From contig JALJCS010000034.1 in the NCBI GenBank assembly GCA_023055355.1, positions 4,540,001 to 4,604,000 of the forward strand: DNA of 64,000 nt. The letters run 5' to 3'. A program made the position numbers and the translations under genes. The stretch is from Agelaius tricolor (taxonomy: Eukaryota; Chordata; Aves; Passeriformes; Icteridae). Of this stretch, positions 1-14,959 are shown piece by piece (positions within the stretch are counted from its first letter, which is position 1; every line of letters begins with the position of its first letter). The notes below the pieces were generated by a model. The model worked only from the letters and a program-made list of their open reading frames with translations, was not told where the DNA came from and did not search any database.

Positions 1-1825
1 AGTGAAACGGAAACACAGCATATAAATAAATATAAACAGACTCTGCTGCTCTGCAAGTGTTTGCAGCTCATGTTGGGCTTTGCACTGTTTTTCTGGAGCC
101 TCCTGTGCTGGGCATTGCATAAGCCCTGTTCCTGGGGAAAGATCCACTTGGACTTTATTTGAATAATAGAGTGAAGTGTGTTATGGAAAATCTGCAGACA
201 GGAATTGTATTGAGGTGGTCCAACATCTATTTATGGGACTCTTAGACACTGGGAGCTGACGCACCAAATGTTGAGAAAGCCCAAACTGATGTAATTTTTC
301 CAATCAGTCTTTTGAAAAGCACATCATGATATATTTAAATGTTGTGATGCCAAACCAGGACAAGAGGTTTTCAAAAAAGCTGTCAGATGTTACATTTGGA
401 TTAATTAACGCCTGTTTTTGTACAGGCCAACGAAACGGAACCATTTATAAACTAGGTACATCCTGTATCCTGGGTTACTTAAAGTTCTGTCTGATCTGCA
501 CAGAAGATTGCCATGCAAGCTCTCCTCAAGGCATCCTCTGCTGTAATTTGGAATACAACATTCTCCTGTGGCTCCCTTGGCCTCAGGTCTCCTAAAGCTC
601 TCTGCACCGTGGAGTGGAGATCCCGGGCCTGTGTGCCATGGCGCTCGGCACAGAAATGATTTCAACATCTGCCACAGGCAATTTCAGCCCCTGCCAGGCA
701 GAGGCTCCTCCTCTGGACACAAAGGCTGTTTGTGTAGAGCATGGTGTGATGGCAGAGCTAAGCTTTCACATGTGATGTGCTTGGGAAATTGGGAAATGGC
801 TGAGATTTCAGGAGTTGGCACATCTTGCTCCCCTGCTGGGACCAAGTCCCAGTCAGGTGCCTTGTTTCTCCCTTGCATCCCAGTATCATCATTCCCATCT
901 CACTCCACCTTCTGTTTGGGGCTGATGGCATTGTATTTCATATTTCTCTTTATAAAACAGAATTTTAGGCCTCTGTACCTTGAGGATTTCCTGAAATGTA
1001 GTAGAGGTCTCCTAATTCATAGCAACCAGACCCTTGTCCCAAGCTGAGGCAGCCTGGAGGGCACAGCCCCCTGCCAATTCTGTCCATGTAAGGGACATGG
1101 ACCAGTGATCAGTGGCTGTCAGGAGGCACCTGAGAGTTTGCCTGCTGCCAGGTGTGCTGAAAATGTGAGCAGGGAAGTGTAGGAGACTGTGTGTGCCTAC
1201 AGTGCTCCCCAGGTAGGAAAGGAGTGACTCTGGGAGGGTGAAGAGAAAACTGTTAAGACTGTTTGTTTGCACTGAACTCCCTTAGATACCCTAGGCCAGG
1301 GCTGATGGAGAGGCTGGGAGAACATTTTCCTTTTTCTTTAGAGGAAGGAGTTGGAGAGGGCAATTGAATCTAGGAGAAAAGTTATAGAGTGACAAGAGAT
1401 TTTCAGCTCTGCTCACAAGGATGAGGTGACTGCAGGCCTGAGTCATCCTGTCAGTCACACTGCCAGCAAGAAATCATTCTGAAGAATGGGAAGAACTGAC
1501 CTTCTTCCATGCAAAGCAGCTTGGCTTCCCATAACCAACATCTACAGGAGATGAACCAACATCCCCAGATATCAAGTGAATGAAATGTCTTGTAACTGTT
1601 TGGGGTTTTTTGTATCTTTTTGTTTCTGTGTAATCTCTATAAAACTCCAGTGTAAACTCCCTGTTACATGAAAGTGCCAAACTCAAATGGGGCTGAGCTG
1701 CTGCTTCAAGAATGGACTTGCTGTTCTGGAACCAGCTGGATTGCCAGGACTGCTGTGAACAACAGGCACTTCTGGGAGTAACAGAGACCCATTACAAGCC
1801 TGACAATTTGTTTTACCCAGTTTTA

Positions 1826-1842
1826 TCTCTCTCTCTCTCTCT
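1826..1842. repeat. (TC)n microsatellite
   Basis: An uninterrupted run of about eight TC dinucleotides in intergenic DNA. It is a simple repeat, possibly polymorphic. Confidence 0.9.
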
Positions 1843-2969
1843 GTAGATCAGCAATCCTTCCGAGGTAATTCCACACCAGCACAGAGCATAGTTTGTATGA
1901 CATAATTTGGAAAAATCTAAAAATTACAAATTTAATTCCTCCACCTGCCACCAGCATCATTGTATTAATTAACTATTTATTGCAAAGCTGCAGGACCAAG
2001 ACTGTTTTTTTTCTAACCAAGCATGAATGGATCTGCAGTCTTAAAGGGCTTTTTCTTTACAGATAACGTTGCTCCAAGAACTAATGTCCACAGGGATGAT
2101 TCCAGCCCAGGTGAGAGAAGAGGGAGAGCAGCTCAGGTGCATGTACAAACCAGAGACTGGGGTTGATAGTGAATAGTGGGAGGGAAAAAAGAACACACCC
2201 CTCTGTTCTGGCTTCCTACCTGTTTATTCTGCTCATAATACCCATTTCTGTAGATTTTTGAAGAGCAGCCACAGTCTTGCTTCTGCTGATTTCGATGCTG
2301 GTTTGCTGTGAGTACTGGGAGTCAGCTTCTTGCATTGTGTCCCTGAAAACTCTGTAGGGACAAGGGCACTTTGGGGCAGAGATGCAGAATGGAAGGAGAG
2401 AGCAGTTCCCCAATTTCTCCTTCCACATCAGGCCCTGGATGACCCCTGGGGAGTGGCTTCATGTCACATTTAATCAAACCCCGAGTTCCCAGCAGCCATG
2501 TGTTCCCATGGTGAGAAGTGTTTGGGAGGAGTCTTTCTCAGAGAGTGGAAAGAAAGGCTGGGCCATGATCATGCACAGATGGTGAAAGAGCTCATGAGAA
2601 AGGAGAGAAACCAAGGGCTGTATTTGGTTTCCCTGCCTAGCAGAGATTCAAAACAAAAAACTGTTTAGTTCAAAAGGAATTCTTTCCTTGGGGACCAAGT
2701 GCTATTCCAAACAATAGGATTTTTTTTCAAGTAGCAAAGATAGGATGCTTTGATTTAGAAGTAATGGGAAGATTCGCCTCAACTGTCTTTTATTCCAGCT
2801 GAAATCAGTAGAACGGGGTTTAGTGCTATTTACAACTGTTGTCCACTGTGTTGTGAGACCAAATATTTAACCAGCATTGCAGATTTGGAGAGATGACTGA
2901 AAATAACACAGTTGGTGAACTTACTTATTTCCAAGGTCTAATTTGAGTCACTGCTTTCACTGACTACAC

Positions 2970-3003
2970 TTAAAAACAAAACAAAAACAAACAACAAAAA
3001 CTT
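2970..3003. repeat. A-rich simple repeat
   Basis: A run of A tracts separated by single C bases (pattern AAAACAAAACAAAAAC). It resembles a degenerate poly(A) tail, but no retroposon body is recognisable beside it. Confidence 0.7.
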
Positions 3004-4285
3004 TTTATTTGTTAGGACTGGAGAGCCAGAATCACCCCACAGGAATTGTATAAAATAAATTTTGTTCATATATATTGTATTTGTACATATATTCACACAT
3101 TCTGGAGCAGAACAGTTTCTGAATCAGCAACATTAATTTACAGTGTAGTCATACAACTCTAAACTGATCCACCCCCTGTTTATTTCAAAGAAAACCATCC
3201 AAATACCTCCTTTTATAGAATAGCTACCTATTATCAGTTGGCTTTTGGGGTTTTTTTTCGAAAGAGCCTTGTAGGAAAAGGACCCCTCTAGTAAACTGAA
3301 AGGAATTGTTTGGGGTATTAATTCCTGTATCCCATCTGCTGCTCCCTGCATTTACACTTCTACTTGTGAGTCACAGCTCCTAAATAAGCCTGTACCAGTT
3401 TTAAGGGAAGTGAGCACAATTCCACATGTGTAATTCCATATCAGTATAATGTCTTTGATTCCCTACACTGATGAAAATTAACTGGTTCACTTGCAGCAAT
3501 ACAGATATGCTGATTAGATTAATTAACTGGCAAAGCCCTGCTAATGTAACATTATCCCAGCTCCCTGAGTATTCCTTGCTCAAGGTAAAGGGCAGTCATT
3601 GCTCAGTACCTCTCACTGTCTTCATCCCTTGGTTTATGTGAGCACTGTTTAAATAACCACCTCAACCATCCCACCCAAATTCTGGTGCTTTCTGGAGCTC
3701 TTCAGCTGGGACAGTGTTGCTGATGGCTGCCAGATGCCAGGAAACTTGGATGTCATTGGCGGTAAGAGAGCTTTACTGGAGCTGAAGCCCAAATGTCTCT
3801 TTGTTTATCTGAAGTACCAGGCAGTTAACTTGAAAAATGGCCATTTATTGTGACCCTTGCTGTGCAACTATTGAGGCTTGTAATTGACATCTCAAACACA
3901 AGAGCAGTGCTGTAAAAAAGCACTGAGAATTGCCAAATGTCGGAGCAGTAATTGCTGTACACGGAGTCACTGTGGCTAATTTGGGAACTGCTCTCACATC
4001 TCAGCTCCAGTGCTGGATACTTGGGACAGTTTCCCAGCAGAGCTTGAGGAGGGCCTCCAGCTTCCCAGATTCCTCTCCCAGCCATTCATAAGGCCAGTGA
4101 AACTGTGGAAGAAGAGAGAAGTTTCAAGGCCAGGAGAAGCTGGAGGAAATCCAGTGTCTCTTGTTTGTTCACATCTCATTATAAAACAGACTTCTTATTA
4201 TTATTACTGAAGTGCTAAAGAAAGGCCTTCCAAAAATACAGGAGCTAATTTAAAAGAATTTTGTCTGTGCCAAGAGGTCCTGCTT

Positions 4286-4315
4286 GAATTAACTGTGTTT
4301 GAATTAACTGTGTTT
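4286..4315. repeat. 15-bp tandem duplication
   Basis: The unit GAATTAACTGTGTTT occurs twice with no mismatch and no gap. It is a short recent duplication in intergenic DNA with no evident function. Confidence 0.9.
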
Positions 4316-7300
4316 GCTCACCTTGAATGGGAATTCCCAGATGCTTTTGCTGATGTGTGTGTGTGACAAGATGTAATTTCCCAGATATGTTATTCTCAGG
4401 AGACTGGAGGGGAAGGGGAAATCACACTTGGGTCCTGAATTAATACAGGGACTGATCCCTTTCTCATTAAAAACATCAGTGAACTTTCCATGGTTTTGGG
4501 GATTGGTCCCTGAGAAACTGAATTTTGCAAAACCATGATTGTCCTTCTTCTAAATACTGGCAAAAGGTGGCCTTTGGATATTTCTTAGTGGCAAGAAATG
4601 CAAAACCGAAGACTGCAAATGATGAGGAGTGCAGCCTTCATTCAAAGCCACTCTGTCTCAGATGAAGCTCTGGTAGCAATAACCATTGCTTAGGGATGAC
4701 ATGGAGAACATTTCCTTCAGAGATGCAATAGGTTGAGCCATGTTATCTATCCACTGTAGAATTTGATGAGGTTTAGAAGCCCAGCCCGTCTCTGGCTTAA
4801 GGGATGCCTCCTGCAGAGAATGTCACATGGGAAGGGCAGTCAGCTTTGGAAACAGGCACATCCAGGTCTGTCCATCTGTTTATTATCTTGAAATGACAAA
4901 CTCTGTAGAAAAAAAACTCTTTACTCTGTTCATGTAGTATGTAACAAAAGGAGGCCTTGGATCAGGAGTCAGAACTGTTGCAGGAATGAATGAATATTTG
5001 ATGTTATCAAAGATACTGTTTCTTCACCTCAAAGGAAATTTCCTTGATTTGCAAAGCTGATGAAGCTGATAGAATTTCTCTAAAAGCCTTCTCACTTGGC
5101 CACACACCATTCCCACAAGTCTGAACTCCACAGGGATAATATCAGAGTAGCTCTTGGAGAGTAATAGTAAACTTTGACAATGAACACAGCAGCTCTTTTT
5201 TGGAATGTAGGGTGAAGAATGGAATGTAGGTTAAACCACAGCAGTTACAATGTGCCAAGCAGAGCTCTGAGCAGTCCTACAACACACAGTGCAAACTCAG
5301 AGGAGCAGAACAGATCCTCCACATCCAAGCTGGCAGGATGGAAGGAATGTTGTCTTTTCAAATGCCTGGGAAATGAAGTGAGACCACAGTATATGTGTGA
5401 GGGGTTGGAGTTTCACTAATTCTTTTTAACATCTCTTTGAAATAATTCCCCATAATCTGCCATCGTTTCCTTTGCAAGCCATCTCTTTATTTATGGCTTT
5501 AATACTAATCTCCAGGGCTGAGTCTCTGTTTGTCTTGGTCTGACAAAAGTGTTGGAAGTTGCCCCTTGTCACATTTCCTGTATTGCTGATGCAGTGCTGG
5601 GTCAGGCAGATGTGTAGCAATTCTTTTAATATTGCAAGCAAAAAATGAACAGATTTTATTGCTGCAGGTTAGAGGAAAATCCTTCCTTCTCCTCTTTGGT
5701 TTAGTTGGGGTTGTTTTGGTTGTGGTTTATTTTTTTAAGTGGAAACTTAAAATGCTTTTTAGAATTGTGCTTTCATCTGTCTGCCTCTTCCCCTGCTCTG
5801 TTTGCTCTTGAGTCCCCAAAATTAGGAAGAGTAATGTTCTAGTTTGCAGTGCAGTAGGAAAGAATAACTTGACTTTCTAAAATGTAATAAACAGTGCAAG
5901 ACCTGGAACAAGTACAAAACCTTCAGACAAGGTGAAAGCCCCCAGAAGAATACCTCCATTCAAAAAGTCTGGGGATGTCTGCAAATACTGCCAGCAGCTT
6001 AAGTCTTGTCCTTTTCCTTTCCAAACATGTCTATTAGGTTTTCCTTTAAAAATACATACTGTATCCCTGAACTCTTCCATGCTCCCAGTCAAAGAAGGTA
6101 GTATTTCCTTTAGACCAGTTGATTCATACACAAAATAAGAGATGTGAGACATTATTTTGGTCTTGGTTGTTTCCCTCTTGTGATACTGATGGAAAACATT
6201 CTCTTTGAAATATTCAACCTTTAAAACCACCAATCATCTGTAGCTCTTGAGGGTTACCTGGCTCCACATCTCAGGAATTCCACAGGGCTCACATTCACTT
6301 CTACCTGACCTGATCCAGCTCTGTTTAAAATGTCCCTTATCCTCTGGGGCCTGTCTGTGCTCTACAGGAAATTTACAATGGAGAAATAAAGTGCAGTGTA
6401 CAGATTTGTGTTTTGGTTTGGAATGGAACTAACTGTGATCTTCCCTCCTCTTGGTATTTTTACAACAAAATATCTGCTTTGCAGACAGGGCAAAAAGGTT
6501 TTGTTTTGTGTAGGAAGCTCAGCTACAGACTTACCTTTCTGTAATGCCTCTAGGCTAAATCAGTGAAGATAAAGCCCTTACATCACACCATCTGTTCTGT
6601 ACCTGGGCCTCTAAATGCACATGGGATGACTTAGAATAATATGCCTAACAGATCAGGGTAATTTGTTCCTTAAATATGAGCTTTGTCATTTTGGGGTCAA
6701 ATATGATGGAGTGAGAGACTGTCTGTTGTTTAATGTGTCATCTGTTCCACCTGGGTGACACCCATCTGTTTGAGTGTCCCAAGCAGAGGCTAATTTTGTA
6801 GCTGTGCTGTTGCCAGCAGTCTGAGAAGGATTCCCTGTGGCATTTATTTACTTCTTTTTATTTGCCTTAAAATCACTGCTGATTACGGTCTGACTTTCTC
6901 TTTGTGGTCAGATGAGAACAGCAGTGAAAATTCCACTGAAATTTAACTTGCTGGGAAGGAGCCACAAGTGGTCTAGGATTTATTCTTGGATTGTTTTGCT
7001 GTGTCACCATCTTTTATTAGCTGGTAATTTCCTCTTCATCAGTTACAAAGCAGTCAAACAGCACATCCTCTGCAGTGGAGGTTGTCCCTGCATGAGTAGC
7101 TTTTTTGTATTTTAAGTCTGGGCAAGAGAGAATTCTTCATAGGGGTAAAAAATGTGCATGGAAGGAAGGGATTAATATTAGGATGATGGCCTCATCATCT
7201 GATTTGGCCTCTTAAATCTTTCTGGAAGTGCCAGGTCTAGAAATTCCCGCAATTAATTTTCTTACAATCCCTTCTGTATTCTGCTTCTAACAAAGTCCTG

Positions 7301-10300
7301 TGAGAATGACTGCAACAGATGAGAAAATTAACTGAGATTTGAATCACATTTGAAATTGGCAGGAAAGTGAGGGGCTTAAAGCCAAGCTCCACAACATTCT
7401 CAAATACAGAATATTTGGGATCAAGAGCCCAGTGTTTGCTTCTGAGGAGAACTAGGGCTGCTTGTGATTTGCTGCAATCAATCAGGACTTTGCAGTCCCA
7501 TCAAAGAAATGTCCCTGGGAAGGAAGTGCATGAAGGGAGAGCCACCCTGGGGGCTTGCCTGGGGAGCAGCACCAGCTGGGGCTGGGACCCCCTTCCCGCT
7601 GTTATCTGCAGTGTGGAAAAGCCAGGCGGGAGAATGTAATGAATCCATTTTTGTTGCTGTTGTTTTGTTTGATTTTTTTAGTGAGTTGATTAGCAGAGGT
7701 TGGCTGCAGTTCATAACAGGGATACCTGTGAGAACTGTGTGACCTGCTCAGATGTAATTCTGAGGGCATTAATTACATATTGCTGAAATTTCAAACCAAA
7801 ATTGGAGATCAGTGTTATGTTGCAGCGTTTGCAGTAATCTGAAGCAGCTCTGTTCCACAAGAAATTTTGGAGACAAGTAACCACTTGAAGCCTAAAACTG
7901 TTCCATTGTCATTATTGCTCTTTGTTTTCATTTTTAAATCTTGCAATTAGTGTTCTTAAAAAAAATAATAAATAAAGCAAAAGGCAAATGCAGACCATCT
8001 GTGAAATAGAAAGAAATTGTTAAAAGCTGCATCCACGAGGATCTCTGGGAAGAGTGCCACAACACAATAAAGCATTCAGCCAGCATGATATAATTTCAAA
8101 TTAAACATCTCTAAAACAAATTCCACATTCAAAATAAAAATGAGTTCTGCTTCTTTCTTTGTGGTAGAGGATCATATTAATCTCAGTTCTAGAAATTACC
8201 ACCTATCCTCCTGCAGACTGCAGGGTCTGGGGGGTCTGCATGCCCTCCACAGGTGGGGTTTTTCGAGGGGGCACCTCATGGGGCATTGCTCAAATCTGTG
8301 TTTCACTCAAGAGACTGAGTTCAGGAGGATTTAGAGCAAGTGTGGAGCTTGCTGTGTTTTTTAGAGCTCTGGCAAAATGGCAGGTAATGACATTCTGTAT
8401 TCATGGCATTTAGAAACGTGCCTCTTGTTCCAGGAGATGGCTTATTCAGCTCCTATCTACAGGGTTCATTGAAATAAAGGGCTATTGTCAATTATGTTAA
8501 GACATAATCATTTTACACTTAACTCAAATGCAATCTTCAATATGTTCTCATTTCTTGCTTTTTCTAAAAGAACATTTTTCTGGTTTAAGCCAGACTGGAT
8601 CTGATGGCTCTTGGGGCATGCTTGAGGTAAAAGTTCTTTCAGCTAAATAATCTTAAGTATTTGTAATGACAGCTTATGTTACCATTTGCTGCTGTGTTTG
8701 CAAGAGGAACAAATGGAAACTTTAGTCCTTGAAAAAGAAAAAGAAAAGCCAGGAGACAAATTCTGTAAATAAATGAAATTGATGATGACACAATATTTAA
8801 AATTATTGCTGAACAATTTTGTCATTTAAACAAGACTTAGACTCTTTTTTCTAGGCATGGCTTGCCTTTCACAGAAAAGTGTTACCCTCAGTTTTAGACG
8901 TTAGTTCTGTCTGTTAAATAGATCTGTCCTCTCCATCGAAACCAGAAGTATTCCTAAGAACTGAAGATGACTGTAATGAAACAAAAATCTCCAGAATAAA
9001 ATTTCCCCATGAAGATCAGATTAATCCCGAGACTGAATAAACAAATGTGTTTCTCAGGAAAGTTGAAAGTAGCTGCAAGAAAATGGTTTGACCTGCAAAG
9101 GCACAAAATAGTACACCAAACACAACACAGTTTTTGGAACCTTCCTAATTTAAACCAAAAGAAAAATCCTCTACCTCATATATATAATTCTAAATAAATA
9201 ATCAGTTATTAACATGTTTGGAATAGGAAAAACTGAATTTTCTGCTTTGAAGAGGAGCATAAAGCAATGGCTTTTAAGGGAAGGCCCATCAGAGTTTCCT
9301 TTGGACATCTGAAACCAATGAAGATGTCCTTGGTCAACAAGAGTACTGCAATAAATGTAAAAATTCATGCTTCTTTGCTGGCTGATCCAATGTTTTGTTT
9401 TGCCTTTGTGACACTGTTGTAGAAATAGAAGCCATGTATTTAATTGTGAATTTCTTTACTTAGTTCTGGAACTTCAATCTTAGAATTTTTTTTTAGATTT
9501 TTCAATACCTCTGAAGTGAGATGATTTAATTTCAGAATTCTGTTTGATGTGCATTGTAAGCTTTACTTTGGTCACAAAAGCTCCTGTTTCTGATTGCAAT
9601 TACGACCAGTGTATTTCTTTAACAGAAGTTATCTGGGGAAATAATTGCCATTCTTTTTATCCAGTCTGTTCATCTCCATACTTCCACTTCTCAGCTCTCC
9701 TCTCATGTCCTAGGTGTGTTAAATCAGGAAGTCTCAGCCCTGCTGTCACCTGAGCTGTTCTTCCTGGCTTTCCACCCTCTGAGAAACCATTCCCTGGACA
9801 GAGTGCCTTCTGCAATTAGCCTTTTGTGCCTTGTGGGATAAAGATGAGCAGCAGCAGCCCAGAGCTCTTGTGCTCAGTCAACTCAAAATGACAGCTGCTG
9901 TTAATAACAATTAGAACTCATCAAAACTAAGTCCACTGGTGGTCTGTATGAAGTGAATACCTGCTTGCTCACTGGCTATTTAACTGATGTACAGACTGTC
10001 AAGCAGACAACAACAGCACTGACTGGAGAGATGCTATAAATCCAGCTGACTTCCCCCATTTTCAAATCTCCAGAGACTGCTGACAAAATTATTGAGATTC
10101 TTTTCCCCTCCAGTGAATAAGAAATGCTGAGTAAAAGGATATTACATAAATTGGCTGACATTTGGAGTGGACTAGCTAATTCTCATTGCCTCGTGTGTGG
10201 TGGCTGTGTGTATGTGCACATGTGCCTGGTATTGTCAATGAGCTCCCTGCCCACTCCCCTCTGCTCCCAGCAGGCTGCTGGGAGGCTGAATTTTGGGGGT

Positions 10301-13300
10301 TACATAAGAGACAGTCTAGGAAAACATCCCAACCATTTGGAATTTACCCTCAGCACTAACCTCTTTCCTCCATTGTGTCATGCACTTAAAAAAAATATTT
10401 TTTATTTAGTGGTGTGACAGAGATGTGTCTCATCTGAAAAGATGAGGTCTGTCTGTCGTGGGGAGGGAGTTGGGTGTACCAAAATTGACTTTTGCTCACT
10501 TCTGCTTTCCATGGGCTGTGGCTGCAGTCCCTGGAGTCAAGAATCTCTCCTTTCTCTAACAGCTGGGATTTGAAGATCAACTAGGGCAATCATGCAGCAA
10601 AGGGAGATAAAAATGAGCTGTTAGGGATGTACCTTCACCCTACTGGCAGCTGCTTCCTGGGAAAGGGCTAGCAGCAGGTGCTGTGTCTACAGACATTTCT
10701 GACAAATAATTTCCCTTGAAAAGTAACAAAAAGTAATGTTACACTTTATGGTCAGAGAAGCTGGGGTCATGCGTAGTTTGAATAAATTGATATGAAAATC
10801 ATAAAACACATTCCAGTGAAAGTGTATTTCACCAGGAACATCACTTGCTTACCATGTGTAACCCTCCTCTGAGCTGTGCTCATTCTGAATGCAGCTTCAT
10901 ATTCCTGCAAATTTGTGAGGAGTTTTATCCAACAAGTTTTGGTTGGCCTGTCTTTTAACACCAGAAGCACACTCCAGTACATTTTTCTTATACCCCTTTG
11001 GAACAGTGCAGTGTTACTTTATTACATGGGATTTTTCTCTTGTGGCCTAGAACCTTAATCCTGATTCCACTCAAGTTTCATAGCAAAGATAAATTTGTGT
11101 AAGCAAAGTATTATTTGTGTTTTCTTTTAAAAGTGGTTGGGATCAGACCTCTAGGCCCTGTCTCTTCTTTGTAATGTTCTGCTTTGAATTTCTTAAACAT
11201 TCTGTTCTTGATCTTTTGCAGGTTGAAATGAATGAGAGTTCAGCTCCATACAACAGAGCAGGAATTACAGCTGAATTCCTCCCAGTACCACTGCTTTTCA
11301 TATGCTAAAAACAATAGATTGGATTCAGACAGGAGGTAAGCAAATGCAACTCCTTTGTTCACACTCACCTGTACCACATCTGGATTCTGGCCAGTGCCAT
11401 CCAGTCTCCTGTGATAATTGCATACAGTTTGTTCCTGTCCCTTCATCCCATTGCTTACAATGCTTACAATTTGCCTTTCTTGCATGTAACCATCCTGGAA
11501 AAAAGACTCGTGTCTGAGAGGTAATGTAATTGTGTTTTCAATTATCCTCTGTGGGGGTAATCCAAACATCATCATATAAACGAAATTCTTTTTTTGACGA
11601 TGGTACACAGAGCTCCTGTAAAGAAACTGAAATAAGAATAAAGGATATTGGCTGCTGGTCTATTTTGTATGTGAGTAGAAGAACAAAGGTACCCCTCTTC
11701 ACTCCTCCTAGCAACCAAACCTACTCACCTCTGTTGGCTCCTAACACAGGATATAGCAACACACAAGCTGCAGCTTTTTCCCTAGGAATTTGGTGTTGTG
11801 TCTTGGGCATGTGGCAGCCAAAAAGCATTTGTTTACCCCCTCATAATTTTCAGGGGCCTCTTTTCCTTCCTCTTTTCAGAAAAATCACTTCCATCTGCTA
11901 AGTACAGTAGTTAAAAAAAAAAAAAGTTGGATAAAGTTAAAAATTATGCTTTTTACTTTTTTTTACACAAATCACTTAATCATTATTTCTGTCACATCTT
12001 TACTCTGCTGTCCTCACTGCACGTCCTAGACCCAGGCAGTTTCACACATGTGGTGCATGGAGCCAGGATTTCTAGTGAGAGCTGGCTGGAAACTCAAATC
12101 TCTTAGAAACAATGGCTGCCATCATCACTTCAAAGAGTCCAATGGACTTTTAAGGGATTTGGATCGAGGCCTGAACTGACTCCAGAGTGCTGAGATGCTT
12201 TATTGGTGCTTAATTTGGAGAGCATGGGAGATTTCTGGGAATCGACTGTTGGAAATGGCAGGCAACATAGGGATAGCCTAAAGCATTCATTTCTCTAGAA
12301 GCTTATGCTCGGGGTATTGAAGGTGAGAGAGTAATGAAGAATGACAGAAAAGGTTTGTCATCAAGCTAACAACTCCAGTGACAGGAATTTAATTGTAGTC
12401 ATCCCCTAAGCTTGAAAAAAGTTTCAAACAGAGCTGTCAAATAGGTCCAGTTGACTCCAGAGACACTAATTGTGTGTGTCTGGCAGTCAAGTGGCACTGG
12501 CCAGGCTGCACTAAATGTGGAATCAGGTTGGTTCAGAATAGTTGATTCTGAACTAATTACTTAATAAAATCACAGGTTTATTAGATGATTAACCTAACTT
12601 TTTATTTGTTATAGGTTCTGGAGAAAACATGCATTGGCAGTAACTCATTCCTTATATTGCACTTGCCACTTTTTCCTGCTCTCCTGCCCTGAGCTCCTGA
12701 GTTTTGCTATGATATTTATAACTGTCTCATCTATTTGCCTTTATAGAGCATGGAATCTTCTAGAAACCAGTGAAGAGCACACAATATAGATGGACAAAAG
12801 CAGGAAAGGGATTGGCTCTAGTGCGTACAGAAAAAAAACCCCAAACAAACATAAGGAATGGCTTTCTTTTGACTTCCCTAAGTACATTCCTTGGGCTGTA
12901 GTCAGGTTGTACTCAGCCTCTTCCCCTTCTGAATTTCTGAAACTTTGGTTTTCTAAAGATCACAGTTCTCTGCTGCTCCATTCTGTTCTCCATTCCACAG
13001 CCACAGCTGGGAAAGGTATTTATTCTCATCCATGTCTCTGTGATGAAACTGCCCACTAGGAAAAAAACCCAGTGTTCCATAAAAATAACTTTGCTCAATA
13101 ATAAATTTGTGCATGAGGTCATAATCTGAAAATAAATAGCTAAATAGTTAAAAAAAAGGTCCAAAAAAAAAAAAAAGGCAGCAAGCAGTTTATAAGGAAG
13201 AGAACTTCAGCAACTAATGAACTAATGATGCCTTATGGGCTGCTTGGTACCATTGTAAGAAGGAAGTTGGAACAAATAATTGTCCTTGAAAAGTCACCTC

Positions 13301-13984
13301 TACGAATACCCTTGATAAAAATGAAATAGTAGGCATGGCACTGGTGTCACATTACATTGTCACTTACCATTGTGGTGGTGGGGTTGTGACAAGAGGCCTG
13401 TTAGTGAAAACTACAGGAATTGTTCAGCACGAGTTGAAGTCATTTGATGCAGGGCCGTAAAGACTCTTGTACACTTTTCTTGAGAACACACAAGTGCTGT
13501 AGATACCTTTCAATACCTTCATATGATATCTGTGTGCACAAAAATACCATCTGGAGGTGGCTGCCAAAGAAGTCAGTGAGAGCTGCTATTTGAAGGGTGT
13601 GAGTAAAAAGTAATGTTACTGTAACTTCCAACCAAGTAGGTGAGGTAGCCTGGGGATATATCCTGTGCACATACTGTTCTTCCTTCCATACTCTGCACGG
13701 GGATTGATATCCCTGCTAACTGTGCATCCAGCCTTTCCTTTGGCATGGTGTCCCCACCTCTCCTGCTCTGAGGGACAGCTGCTTCAGGTACAGCAGCTAC
13801 AGCATCATGGTAACTTGAGGGAGGCCAGGGAAGACATTGGGAAGTAAAAACCTTAAAGGAATGTTAACCTTAAAATCACTCTCTTCTTGCCTGTCTTCAA
13901 ATCATCCCAGAGCAATTTTTTTTTCCATCAGTAAAAACAAGGAAGGATGTTGGCTCTGAACTGTACAAGCACTACTTAATACAA

Positions 13985-14225
13985 GCACAGCTTGGCCAGC
14001 AGCGCCTGCTCCATGGCCTGCGTTGGCAGCACCCTCCTGGCTGTGTGTGGACACCCAGGGAGCTGCTGCAGGAGCTCTGGCAGCCCTGGCAGGCTGCAGC
14101 TGCCCCGGGATCCCAGCCCCCGGCACAGCCCCACACGCTGTGCGCTCCCAGATGTGACAGCAGGCACGGTGCTCCCTGCACAGCTGGGCTGAGTGACTAA
14201 CCCTGGCTGTGCACCCACACACTGA
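13985..14225. other. GC-rich patch in AT-rich intergenic DNA
   Basis: About 240 bp of clearly GC-rich, CpG-containing sequence, full of GGCAG and CTGC motifs, between AT-rich flanks. Several overlapping short frames arise here on both strands, as expected from base composition alone. It could be an old GC-rich repeat, a regulatory element or a small CpG cluster; the sequence does not decide. Confidence 0.45.
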
Positions 14226-14959
14226 TGTCAGGAGAGCAGCCAATAGCTCAGAGTGACTCTCCTTGTCTCTGTGTGCACGTCAGCCACAACAGTGGCAAAC
14301 CCAACAATGGGCAAGGAAGCACTCAAAGGAAAAGCCAACTTCAGACTAGGAGCAACTGATGTAAAATGGGATGTGTAACTCCTATTTCCAGTGAAAGGAA
14401 TCATCAATATTAGCTCGCTCATTTTAAAACAAATGAATCATTAGATGACAAAGCCCATAAATTGATTCATAAACAGCTGTCATCTGAATATGAAAACTCT
14501 GAGATTAATCTGTCTGAAAAATTGCAGTTCAATTGTAAATGGAAATAACATCTAAAATCCAGCATTCATCTTGGCCAGGATGAATTTTACAAAATAAACT
14601 TCAGAGTACACTTCAGAGTTCTGTCCATCCTTGCGTGTATAATATGTGTATGCTGTCTGGCCACCTGCATTTCAGTTAATTCATTTATATCATTAATTGC
14701 AAGGACTTTGGCTTTCTGGTGTTTGAGGGGAAGGCTTCTATCACTGTTTGCTTGCTGAGTTTTTTGTTGTTTTTCCAAGGTAGTTGTTGGCTGTGGTGCA
14801 GTGACTCAAGGCGTGGGATTACTCAGAATGAGCCCTCAATACTTATGGCAATAAAGTTTGGCACATATATTTTTGTTATTTTTCCCTGCAGTGAAGCACT
14901 CTTAGGCAAGGTATGGGTTTGGGATTGGTTGCACTTGCTGAGGTAATGGATGCCATGGT